A stretch of DNA of 64,000 bases, taken from Penicillus capitatus. Lineage: Eukaryota; Chlorophyta. The position numbers were made by a program, and so were the translations under genes. The stretch lies in contig OZ287702.1 of assembly GCA_965649825.1 (NCBI GenBank), positions 620,001-684,000 of the forward strand, in the 5' to 3' direction. Positions 32,401 to 43,900 of the stretch are shown one piece after another; position 1 is the stretch's first letter; every line of letters starts with the position of its first letter. The notes under the pieces are model-generated. The model ran no database searches. It was not told the origin of the DNA and saw nothing but the letters and a program-made list of their open reading frames with translations.

Positions 32401-34862
32401 ACAAATGTCGAGTGTTTTGCGATGATATTTCCGGAGTCAACGAAGGTAAGGACTGCTCCTCCAGAAAAGCTGGCGCTGTTATTCCGAAAGCTGCATCTTG
32501 TCATGACAACTCGCATAGGGATTTTGGCATAGATCGCCCCGCCTCCTGACGCAGTGTTGTTCTCGAATCTGCAATCGGTCACCTCCAGGAAGCTTTTCTT
32601 GTCACTAGGGGAAGAGTAATAAACGGCACCTCCAACGCTCCCTCTCCTCGTCCCCACTGTATTCGCAGTGAAATTGCTTCTCTCTATCCTCGCAAACTTG
32701 GTATGGTCAATGTGAAGAGATCCCAGCACCGGTTTAGTGTTTATACCATCTAAGGCATTGTTGCTTTGTGCCGTGCAATCTGATACGTTAAGAGAGTTGA
32801 TACTCGTCACGTACAGAATTGAAGCCGCTACACTTGCCCTAAAACTATTATTGACCCTGTTGCCGATAAACTGACTTCCTCTCACTTCGACATCAACATT
32901 GCTTCCAGTCACGAAGACTGTCATCCCGAGGAATATGTTGGATGAGAATTCACTGTCCACCACACTCAACTTCGAAGGCATGGGATTGGATGAACTGGTT
33001 GACAAGAAGATAGCGTGCCCATGTAAAACAGTGGAACAATCGAGTTTGTGGAACACTGCTTTCTCAAACCGGAACTGACCGCTGCTGTCCACAAAGCGAA
33101 ATCCGGACCCCAGAGCATTGCCCGCTCCGGTGTACGAGGAATTCCTGGATGTGAACGTCACATTGTGCGTGTTGTCCAGGACAACCATTATGATACGATC
33201 ACTGCTGTCATTGTGGCTAGCATCGAACGTCCGTTGTTTTCCAAAATCTACGAATTCCAACAGGACATGCCCGTTGTGAAAGCGATCGATCACCAGCAAG
33301 CCTTGGGGTTGGTTTTGCACTACCACTTTTTTCGTGTCAAATCGGTTGAATGTGTCAAAGTGGCTATTGGAGATGTTGATCGCTGACGTCGCATCGGCGG
33401 AACGGTTCACCAAAATGAGTCCTCCACAGGGATAGCAGTCCTGTTCAAAGTAGGAATCCCTGATTTGAAGACGCTTAAGAGAAGTGGCAAGGATGGCCGA
33501 AGCCACGTTGGCAGCATTGTTATAGAAGCTGGAGGAGTTGATGACAGCGCTGGATCCATCTCTCAAATCGAGGCATCCTCCTGGACTGCCGTAGCGGTTT
33601 CCTTTGAATTCAACGCCCGTCATGGAGACAATGCTTCCAGAGGCAACGATAACGGCGCCGACCACACCAGTGTTGTTGAAGAACAATGAATCCCCACTGA
33701 TCGTCAGCGACCCTTCATCGACTGACACAGGATAGCCAACGTTGTTGACGATGGAAAGATCCTTCAGCGTGCTCGCAGATGTTTTGGGAAAGTAAAACAC
33801 GGCGTTCTCCAACGCATGCATCTCGGCATCGTGATCGGGAGAATTGTTGGACCTAGATCGATCGCCACTCACACGATTGCTGCCATAACAATAAAACATA
33901 CTTAAAAATGGCTGGATCGTTTGTGTAGGGAATCCCCTGCGACACTCCCTCATCAGAGACTGCTTTGTCAAAGGTCAGTGGTTGAAGCGATTGAACGTTC
34001 TCGTTGACGACGATGTTCTCAAGATCGTTCAGGTGACCAAAAATGGAACCGAGATAGTATTGATTTTGCCGAAATTTGAAACCATACATTTTGATTTCGA
34101 CACAGGACGGATCTTGAACACGGAATCCTGCGATGCCGCCTGGATTGCTGTTGTTGGTAAAGTCGACCGTATGCATCTCCAAAACAACATCGTCATCCCT
34201 GGATCGATCGCAGCTGATCTCGATGACACTGAGGTGGTAGAACGGATCGGCGAAGACACAGTTTTGGATAGAGATGTTTTCCAAGACCACGTCGACATCC
34301 CTAAAAAAAGAAAAGATCTACAACAATATCGTGGCAACACTGCACCGACCTGATGACGAAGAGAGAGTCGTTTGGAGGACACGTTAGAGTCGCTTTCGTC
34401 GACATATCCGGAGAGCGTGAGGCTCGAATTTCCAGACGTTTTGAAATTTCGATCTGTCTTCGCGGTTGGACCGGCGTTGAAGTGTCTAGGTAAATGGCAT
34501 CGCCATCTGAGGCACAGTCGACAATGTCATGCAGGTCGTGGTCCGCAAAGAACGTGTCGTCGACGTGCCATCTACGCGCAGCGTCGTCAAGGATCTTTTC
34601 AACAATATCTTCAGACAGCTCGCACGTACCACCTAAAACAGAACTGCCTTGGTGACAAGCATAATGCAGCAGTTTCTCAGATTTAGGCGTACGCATGTCC
34701 CCTCGTCGACAAAGAAAGGCAAGGGCAAAGATCGGGTGTTTTGTCAGTAGCAAAAAAAATTGATGCATCACCTGCGCTTTGCTGTGCTCTTGTTGAGCAA
34801 GCGACTAGAAGAACGGTCCCTGCTAGGTACAGCAGCAGAGACTCTGATGTGCGTCTTCGCAT
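29435..34862 (-). CDS. Large right-handed beta-helix, Cys-rich, multi-TM surface protein (gene A)
   Basis: Multi-exon gene, about 1,650 residues. It starts MRRRTSESLLLYLAGTVLLV, a clear signal peptide. A long extracellular region follows with polymorphic-membrane-protein-like repeats (GGAIYAKIP, GGAVLTFV, GGAMAV, GGAIAL with FxxN/FxNN partners), typical of right-handed beta-helices. Next comes a Cys-rich juxtamembrane module (CVVCKPGHYNFHP, CTVCPENADC, GVLCGACTEDH). The C-terminal part has about eight TM segments (WITMAIALAVALLAY, TVLTVLIPLFVTAVICTLW, ALAIPLLIFVIAYPIVLAVV and others), then a Ser/Arg-rich tail. Introns follow SAG, FVIR and FVFVLQ; a small exon at about 30605-30675 encodes ITINFLQSASAG. 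Such architecture is known from several protist lineages; ligand and role are unknown. Surface adhesion or sensing is inferred. Confidence 0.8.
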
Positions 34863-35220
34863 GTTGCAAAGAGTTCCTCGTCGAAAAAAAATGGAAAGCG
34901 TACTCAGAACTTTAACAAGAGCGACCAAAACATGAACGAATTTTGAGGCTCTGTGCGCGAAGATCAAATGGAAACGCCATGCTTCAATTGAATTAATTAG
35001 CATTCGTCTTCCAAGGCAGACAGACGAGTGGTAATCGCACGTCTTCGATTGGAGCAATTCGTTCGATTCTCCAACTTTTGGCAGAAGCGTATGCAACGAA
35101 TTCAGTTGAACAGTCCATCTCTAGTACTTGTCAACCTAACTTCAATTGACAGATTCGGCAGAAAGCGGAGATCATGAATACGGACAGTGTCACGTCATGC
35201 TGAATCACCGATAGGATGTT
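34863..35220. other. Upstream region of gene A
   Basis: Between the divergently oriented gene A start and the small secreted ORF at 35221. No motif recognised; probably the shared promoter region. Confidence 0.35.
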
Positions 35221-35484
35221 ATGAACTTGTCGTCCATTATTTCCGCCACTTGGCTCTTGTTTTTCAGTTTGTATGGCAATACGCAGCGAAACAGCCCGTC
35301 CGTATTGCTGTGGCAGTCATCTGATACAGTTCTGTGTCGTCGAAGCAGCTCGTGCGAAGCGTGGCAGTACACATGTAACGATATGATTTACAACGAAACA
35401 GATAAGCAGTTTATCGCTCGATGCTGTGCATCCGGAGGTTGTGGGTGTAATATCGAGATATCTGTCGACGACACCGCAAGGTAG
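35221..35484 (+). CDS. Possible small secreted cysteine-rich protein
   Basis: An 87-residue ORF with a true ATG. Residues 1-18 (MNLSSIISATWLLFFSLY) form a signal-peptide-like hydrophobic core. The mature part has eight cysteines in about 45 residues: VLCRRSSSCEAW, then YTCND, then ARCCASGGCGCN. No family recognised. The codons after DDTAR read TAG within AAG-GTAGAT, so the stop could instead be a splice donor and the gene could continue. It is divergent to the surface protein gene A. Confidence 0.4.
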   Translation: MNLSSIISATWLLFFSLYGNTQRNSPSVLLWQSSDTVLCRRSSSCEAWQYTCNDMIYNETDKQFIARCCASGGCGCNIEISVDDTAR

Positions 35485-35692
35485 ATTGACTATCCGACAC
35501 GTCTTCTTGTTGTTGCTTCTGTTTCATCTGAATCCGCAGACCTGTGGTGACGTTATCACGCTGAAGCTCGGCTAGAGCTGCTTTGCATGACGTACTGCGA
35601 AACCCGAGAAGTGTCGACGCATTCGACGAACATCAATAGAAACACAATCACGAGAAAGTCCGCGAATAAAGAACAATTATCGTTTGGCGTTC

Positions 35693-36639
35693 TCATTCTT
35701 GCCCTCTTGATTCCAAGGGCGCCGGAGAAACTTGACGATCCGCGGTCTGCTGATTTCCGACCTTGGAGTGATCGTCATTAGTGTTGTCGGAGACGACGAC
35801 GGTCGCCTCCTTTACTCCGTTGAGCTGCCCGTTCGATACGACAGGCGAACGCGGTTGCTCCGCATGTACGTCGACAATCTGACTCTGCACCAATTTCGAC
35901 GCACTGGTCCTTCTTCTCCCTTTGCCTTTTCTCTCGGTGCCTGTCATATTCCTCTCTCCTGCTGCAACTTCCAGACGCAATGCTTCGAGTTTCGAATGCA
36001 GCAGAGAAGAAAAGGCCGATGCCGCCGTCGGGGAATGCGTTGTCGAATGTGGACTCGCCGGATTCATACGCGACTCTGCGACCAAGCAATACTCGTTCAT
36101 TGTGAGAAGGAAGGAAGGATCCTCGCCTGTGGCGAGAGCGGCATAGAGTGCCCTGGCCCTCGACTCGACGGCGGTCTCACATTGACTGCGATACTGTGCC
36201 AGTCGCGTCATCGTCGTCGCCTTTAGATGGTCCGCCTTGGAAACACACCGCCGATGTTCTCAGTCGGATGCGACGACGGTCGTTACTTGCGCCGTGAACT
36301 GTTCCTGCAGTCGAGACATCGCTGCCCTGTATCCCTGTTGACAGTCGACAACCTTCTGCCGCAAGATATCTTCCTCTTCCTGCTTCGCACTCTCGAGTTC
36401 GCGCAGCGCCTGCTCCAATCGTCGCTGTGTTCCCTCGATCTCTGCAAAACGGAATGGTCAGTTGAAAGCCGAAGAGCACGAACACTTCACCGACCGCGTT
36501 GACGTTCCTGCACAGCGAAGTACGTCTGCTCGTGGAGGCAGCGTTGGTGTTCGCTGGTGTCGAGGTCCTGAGCGATGCCAGCAGGAAGTGCAGTGTCGCG
36601 CAGTCTCTCTGGCATCTCAACCGACGACGTATCTGCCAT
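35693..36639 (-). CDS. Coiled-coil protein of unknown function
   Basis: Three exons joined by GT-AG introns at 36442-36494 (53 nt) and 36236-36286 (51 nt), giving about 280 residues from ATG 36639 (MADTSSVEMPERL). Residues about 55-130 form a charged amphipathic helix (RRLEQALRELESAKQEEEDI, then QEQFTAQ, then TRLAQYRSQCETAVESRARA), consistent with a coiled coil. The C-terminal half is Ser/Thr-rich and likely disordered, with a basic patch KGKGRRR. No domain recognised. It may be a scaffold or cytoskeletal protein, but nothing in the sequence fixes a role. Splice consistency makes the gene itself credible. Confidence 0.65.
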
Positions 36640-38071
36640 CTTCGGAAAGAACGCCTTCGCATGGTATACAAAGCAACGCAGGTGCAAGCGTCGATACCTG
36701 GCCGTCCTCGGCTAACTGTCGAGAATCGAGGGTCCACGGAAGAGTCAAGGTATTCACTACGAGGAGTAGCAATGGTTCTCAATCTCCCTTCCAAGAAAGC
36801 AGCCTCGGATTACTTCCACTCGGCGGTTTTGGATGGAATAGAATGCTTCGGAGCTTCTGGATGTCCTTGGTTGCCGTGAAATCGTCGTTGGTATCACTCT
36901 CGCTGTTGGGCATATCTATCGAACTTTAGCGCCGAGTACAAACTGCGACCTCGTTTGCAATGTTCGAAAACGAACGGTGTCGCTCTGTCTGAGATCTACA
37001 ATAAATACCCGAGAGGCGAGATCGCGACAGAGTCATCAAGGTCGACGTCTTTTCGTTACAGTGACATCATCTGTGTTCCACTGTGTCGTCGACGTGCAAT
37101 AGCGCAAAGAATAGCGTTATGTGTTTACAGGTTTATTGATGATCAAATGACGCTGATGTTTGATTTTCTGGATTTGTCTCTCTCTGCTGTGCCTGCCAAG
37201 CAAGTAGAGCATCGGCGAAGAAGTGATCAAACTTTACGTTTCGTCAATGTCTTTTCAGGCGGCCGGCTTTGCACAGGAGTTGCATCAGGTCTTTTCCGTA
37301 ACGTCTCATAAGCGACATGACCTGAACACTGCGACTCCGGCAGTAAAAAGACAGTCTGACAGTGGAAGGAGGATAAATAATGTGTCATTGCGGACGCATG
37401 TGCAAAAGAGACCCGACCAACGAGGCGGCTAAGAAGGAAGACAGCAATGGACAAAGCCGTAAGGCGTTGACAGATTGTTTGTCCGCGAAAGAAACGAAGA
37501 GCATAACTCTTGGAGATATGCCTGGTGATTCGAATTGATAATTAAACTATCAACTGTTTTGTTCGCTGATGGCCTTAGGGATGTTTACTTGCTCTCGTAA
37601 TTGTGTCGCATGCTTATCCCGTTTCCACGATGCGTTCGACGCCGATGATGATTGTGACCAGGTCGATGTCAACGGACAGCCGCGTCAATCAAAACGATAC
37701 CTTGTTCTTTCTTTCAAACGCACCCATGACCACCGCGACATCCATGTAAAATCCAGTCGAGTGTTTTATAAAAGCCAGTTAGTCTATAGGTTATAAAAGA
37801 TGTGGATGGTAAACATCAGATCGATGAGTAAGGCTGGTGTCGTTAGCGTCTTCAGGTTTCGCTTCGATTGTGTAGCTGGGCTGTCGCCAATTCTTACTAT
37901 GGGGTATGCACACTGCTGTACGCAAGACTTCGTCCCAGAGAGTGATTGAAAACGTTGGCTACATATTACTCCACAAAGGATACCTCGACGAAGCATAAAA
38001 CGTCAATCGTCGGCTATCGCCTGACTTAAAAAGTTTGACAACCTCCCCGCTCGATGCGTAAATGATCAACT
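36640..38071. other. Intergenic, nothing recognised
   Basis: Short ORFs only. The outer boundary of the left inverted arm lies at its right end near 38072. Confidence 0.4.
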
Positions 38072-39921
38072 TGCCAGCAAAGAAAAGTTAGATAAATCCT
38101 TATTGTGTCTGATTCGGCCGCAGTTTCTCGGCGACTGTCGACGAATCGTATGCGAGAAGGTGCCGCATCTGGCAAAATCAGACAGGCGATGAAGGGTCCT
38201 TATTAATCCAATATGCCCTGTGCGAGGGTAGAACCCTCGCGGTTTCTTAACCCAAGAGGTAGAGGATGGAGTCGCTAACAGGACGCTCAAATCGTAGAAG
38301 GTCACAGAATGTGACAGAAAGGGCAGCACAGAAGACGCAATATGCCCTGTGCGAGGGTAGAACCCTCGCGGTTTCTTAGCCCAAGAAGTAGAGGATGGAG
38401 TCGCTAACAGGACGCTCAAATCACGGAAGCTCTCAGAATGTCCACACAATGCCGCAGAGGCTGAGAGAAGAAGGACACGCACAGCAACCCGCGGAACGTC
38501 TTTCTTGATTCTCAGCTTCGACGATGCGATCGTGAGACACAGGAGAGCTGTAAAGCATCACGCTCGAAGAGCACCTGCGCTGTCGAAGGGATGCCGGCTG
38601 TCAGCTTGCATACACCAGAGTTTCAGAGAAAGGCACAAGCAAGGAAATGATTCCTCCGCGTTCTCCACCTTCTGTAGCCAATCAACAAGTACCCAATGGC
38701 GTTTGAAACCTGGCAGGAGGCCATTGCCACTGCCAGCTGCCGTCAGAGAGTGAGGATGGACGTCCGTCCGCGTCATGTGCTCAACAGGAAAAGGGATAGA
38801 ACAACACGTCGAGCTAAACTGCCACGACGGCGAAGAACCCACGAACACAGCAAGTGGAGATAGCATTGCTGTTTCAGCATTCTGCAACTCAAACGGATAT
38901 ATCTTGTCTGTCATTCGCATCGGGTTTTGTCGCGTTGCGAATAGACTTCCTTCTGTGCTGCCTACAAAGAGGCAAAGACACTGTATTCGTTGCCATGCAC
39001 CATACAGATTGCCACAATAGTGGATCGGATCGATTTTACTGTGTGGTGAGAGACTTCTGAACAACGCAATCCACCCTGGAACCCGATACGGACTGGAAAC
39101 CACACTGACCTGGAGTCCGACACAGAACCGCGCTTGTTGCTTCACTGGACTTGCCACCGTGTTATCCATGCCGGTGCAATGTGTGCCGCCATCGTGAAAA
39201 GGGTATCCTGGTTTCGAGAGGTCTCGACCGCGGCACGTGGCCCCGACAGCGGGCAAAGATATACAGTTTGGAAAGGAACGTACTGCCAGGCGATCCCCGG
39301 GTGTGCCACTTGCATCGCCTATCTCGATCGAGACGCGTTGTGCCAAAGGGGTAGCTCGAAATCGATGTTGTCGATTATGTAGCCTACGGAACGCGTCTGC
39401 ATACTCGACAGACGACACACAGACAGCGCCCGTCCCACATTTCGACCCACACAGTTAGCAAGCAGCAGTAGCAGACAGAACCGCAACGGCGTTTTGTCGG
39501 TCGAGGAGACGAACCGCACCTGTTGTCCGGCCCGCCGCTCAGTATTCGGCGAGCGTGTATGGCGGGCGATCGGGCGCGTGGCTCTTGATGATATGATTAC
39601 GTCGCATCGTACAAATCGACCTACCGTTTCCGTCCGTGCAGAGGAAATTTTCGGGGGGGGTACAGGTTTCGGAGAACACGTCTACCGTCAGGATCCACCC
39701 GGAGCGCATGGTGCAGCTGGACCATATCGAGATGTACGATGCAGGGGTGGATCCTTGCGCTGGACTCAGAGGAGGGTGTCCCGTCAGTGTTGACCCGGTT
39801 GAGTCTGGCAAGCCCGCACCGAGTTGGATGGGTTCCGGCGGGGAAAGGACAACGTCGCGCCAAGTTCGGGGGCCGACGATAGGGTCACCACCCGGACAAA
39901 AACTATTGTCCACGCGACTTT
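38072..39921 (-). repeat. Left arm of a long inverted repeat
   Basis: About 1.85 kb that reappears in inverted orientation at 48789-50873, with identity by eye above 90 percent. The outer end is recognisable by GAAAAGTTAGATAAATCC and the inner end by GTCCACGCGACTT. It contains two copies of a 129-bp tandem unit near its outer end. ORFs of up to 286 codons run through it, but the two arms differ by frameshifts and many non-synonymous changes, so coding is doubtful. No target-site duplication was seen at the outer ends. Confidence 0.9.
38210..38425 (-). repeat. 129-bp tandem repeat, two copies, in the left arm
   Basis: Two units with period 129 bp. Each contains the perfect hairpin GCGAGGGT-TCT-ACCCTCGC (read on the minus strand; on the + strand the loop is AGA). 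The right arm has four copies. Confidence 0.85.
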
Positions 39922-40986
39922 ACAGTTGGTATATTTTGCGCATCTTGCTGAGCATGTTCCTTTCCGTTTGTGATGTACATATAGGCTCAGTATATCGATC
40001 GAATGGATTTTTCTTGTAACAAACAGAGGTTTGCCAGACGTACTCGGACTTCTGTTGTTTTATTTAGGATTTTCGCATGAAGATTCTTGTAAGTATATCC
40101 AGAAAGACGGTCCTCTGCTTAGACAGCTAGAACAAAGCGAAGCCGTGAGTTGGTCGTGTTTCCCTTGTCTTCTTTAGCCTTCTTCTGCAGGGAGCTGAGT
40201 TCCGTTTTTAATCGAGATATCCGCAAAATCCGTTTGGAAGTCGCAGAAATTAATGAAAGCTATGTATGCTCTACGGTCTTCACAACCGCCACTTGACGGA
40301 GGTTCAAGATACAACACGAAAAACGATCTTCCTCATATCACCGAGCAAATTGTTCAAGCACCCGCTGCGCTTCTGCTAGAATCCTATCCGCCGTCAAGTT
40401 TCACCAATACGTAGGCAACGATCGCTTTTGTTTGACCTACCACGTCTATGTTGTGAGTGATTCCGCCGTAAGCATAAGCTTCGACTATTTAACACTTCAT
40501 GCTACATCTGCCAATTACCAAGAATGTTTCCAGTACTACATCTTGTTCACTGTTAAGTTCACCTAACCAGCGAGTCGCGAAAGCTAATTGAAGTTGCCGA
40601 TGGATTCATCTCTCGGGGTGTGATGAGCGAGCAGCGCTCTCAGAGAACCATCGATGAAACAGTAGCGCGTGTTCACAAAAAACGGCTATTACAAATGATC
40701 GTTTACCTGCATTCTATTTGCGATGGCAGGTGTTTACGATCGACTACCGTTTGGAAAACCGATGTGTCTGTTCGCTCGAAGAAAGTGAGGGAGAACCATG
40801 GCTGTCTGCCAGGGCTTCCTGCCAACAGAATCAGATGACAAAATATGGTGCCGAGTGAAAGTAAAACAATTCCTGTCGTGAAACAAACAGTCGTTTTCAA
40901 ACTCATGTTGCTCATTGAAATTGAAGTCTATGGAAAAGTCATCAAACATCGGAAAAAACATTCGACCGGACACTGGAGTCGTCAGC
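39922..40986. other. Intergenic inside the inverted-repeat locus, 3' of gene B
   Basis: About 1.1 kb between the left arm and the gene B stop codon. No gene recognised. Confidence 0.4.
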
Positions 40987-43900
40987 TTAAAAAAATGGCA
41001 TCAATCGGTTGATCTCACATTTCAACCAAACAAAAAAAACTCTCGACATCCCCCAATCGCACTCCAAGGAAACTGTCCCGTTTTCTATCAGGAGCAGTTT
41101 CAAGTATACAGCAGCGTATTCGGAAAGAAGATAAACGAAAACCAGGAACACTGTAACGTTGAGCAGGCCGCATGCTGCGGTAGCTGCACGGATGCTCGTC
41201 TGCGAAAGTGAGTCGGTGCTTTTTAGAGATGCTGTAATGAGCGTTGTGATGAGAGATGTAAACAACGAACCTATTTCGATTCTATTCAAAGTATGAAACC
41301 TCTTGCGGTAGGGCATCGCTGCGATATGCGCTATCGTAGCGACAGTAATGAAACCAGCAACACCGATGATTGGGATCTGACTGTCAAAGCGTTGAGCGCA
41401 GAAAATCAGGAAGGCGATGATGACCTTCCGCAGCGTTATGGCGACTTCCCAGTAGCGACGCTTTCCCAGTTTGTAGCTACGGTACAGGAACCCCATGATC
41501 TGATAGAACCAACTGTTGCCATCGGTCAATCGTTCTTCGGCTGATCCGAGCGCCAGAACAAAGAAAATGAGAAGTCCGCCGTAGATCACAACGACGAAGA
41601 AAGTCATCAGCAGCGTCAGCATCAGATGGTCGTCTTTGAAGCACTCCAGACTCGTGTCCACTGCCCAGTAACTGACTTCTTTCGTTTCCACATAATTCGT
41701 AGAGTCGTTTACGGCGATGCACAGGACAGTGCTGAAAGCTGTTTTCAGAACGGAAACAGCAGTAAGGTACCACAGAACCATGATCGATAGCATGCATCGT
41801 ACTGCCAGGTAACTCAGAGGTCTCCCGACTCTGCGGAAGACAGTGACCATTGTCCAGAAGACTGCCATAAAAATGAACGAGAGAATCGGGATAGCGCATG
41901 CACTGATGATCAATGCCATGACTGTTGGATGCACATGCGGATCATCTTCAGTAGAGAGACAAACAGCCGAGAACCGGGTCGTTTCCGACGCAAGACCCCC
42001 CATGAACTCTGCATCCATCGCAGCTTCGATAGCATAAGACAAACGCATTTGATTGCTTACCTGCTACTTGAGCAATAATTAACATGGAAATGGCCCACCC
42101 AACATCCACCGAAACAATCAAGACAGTCACTTGGATAAAGTTCAACGTGATCTGCAACAAGATCACGAAGCGCAGGCAGGCTTGCAGATTATTAACCTTG
42201 AGCATTTCAACGGCTTTCCACTTTGCCAGGACTGTTTCACTGGCAGGTATTCCGTCGTCATCGTCGATCTGTCGGATGCCTTGACTACGAATGCTAGAAG
42301 ACTGCGCTTCTTGTGGCGCTCTTTCTTCTGATCTGTCGGTTGGTGAAAGCTCCGGCAGCTCAATAGATCGACTGCGCCATTCACAGCCAAGAGACACCGC
42401 CATCTGTCCATTGCTCATTGTACTCATATTCCTTCTGGTCGCATTGCTCATTGTACTCAGATTCCTTCTGGTTGCATTGCTCACTGTACTCAGATTCCCT
42501 CTGATTGCGACGGCCGATAACACCAAGAGAATCACAGATGACGTGCATATTACTAAGAGATTCCCGACCGTTGTCGGGCATACCTCGCAGCTTGAAGAAA
42601 AAGTATTCCCGTGCCCTTTCTCACAAGATCCGCACAATGGACCCGTATGACCCTGCATTCGATAACACCGCTGACTACTTTAGTGCTTGAGAAAATAAAC
42701 TCACCGGAGCACACTGAGCCTTCCTATACTCCTCGATCTGCTCATAGCTGATGTTACAGGTATCCGTGTTCATTGCCATGTCTCGCATCGTTTCATCACG
42801 AGTATCATACTCACAGGCATGAGAGGTCAGACATCTTTGAATGTCCTCAGAACACGGTACGCTCTGCCAATATCCTTCGTTCGGGACGATGCTTGTCGTT
42901 TCACAGTTTCCGTTTTCGGGGCATGGTTGACATTCTTTTGCTGTGGGATCGAAGTTATAAGAAGTGCTGCTGCACTTGCTGCAGATTCTGTTTTCAGGAA
43001 CAAGCACTTCTCCAATCGTACAGTTCCGCACTTCGACAGTGATCGTCAAGTCCTCCATCACCTTTTCATTGAAAGAGATGGTCAAGTTGTAGATTCCGGG
43101 GTAACCAAAGCCCACCATCCTCGGATAGGTGACTCGATTCTCCCTGACAGAGAGGGAAAAGTCCCCGACCAAAAACTCTTCTGGCGATGTCAGCGTGGCA
43201 GTGATTTCGTGATAACTGATCGGCGATTCTTGATGCAGCCCATCCAACAACCGGACAGTGATTGTTGGCAACGGAGTGCCACTGGCGTAATTCTTAATTA
43301 CGTACGTCTCCCCAGTCGACGCTTCTGTCGTCTCTCCTCCAGATTCAACCATCACCATTGCCATCGAAGCGAACGAACCAACAGTTGAGCCAGACACTTT
43401 CGCGTTGTTCTCTTTCCACGAAGCACAAAAGTCTTTTTCTGAATGGATGCTGCTCAGCATCATCGATTCACTCTCGTTGAGAAACGTCAGACTCCAGTCA
43501 GGCTCAACCGAAGAGCAGTCGGTGCGAATGGCTTCTAAGTACCCTGTCAAAATCGCCCCACCATACCGACGTGCTTTATTGGCCACGAATCGACTGTTGA
43601 TGATGGCGGCGAATGCACAACTGGAGCCATTGTTTAAGCATTCCTCAATGCCCATGGGATTCAAAAAATACAGTCCACCTAAGGGGACAACAAATAAGAT
43701 TTCTTTCGTGACTCTCTAGCACACCTGCAGCTTTGGCTTTGTTGTTTACGATGTCGCTTCCTTCCAGCTGGAGTGCCACTTTCTGCGTTTCGCCAGCCTC
43801 AAATGACATGGCTCCGCCGTTACACTTGGCAACATTATTGCTGAATATGCACCCAGCACATAAAACGCTGCTGTTTTTTGCTTTCATCGCACCGCCGTCT

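Noticed and set aside
38558-39418. 286-codon minus-strand ORF in the left arm (and 244-codon counterpart in the right arm) as a transposon protein
   Set aside because: Arms differ by frameshifts and by amino-acid-changing substitutions at an apparently unconstrained rate, and no domain is recognisable. Open frames on both strands are common in this base composition.
39636-40019. Plus-strand ORF in the left arm with the motif RIHPERMVQLDHIEMYDAG as a secreted adhesion domain
   Set aside because: Protein-like in appearance, but it runs past the arm boundary into unrelated sequence, and a homopolymer difference shifts the frame in the other arm.
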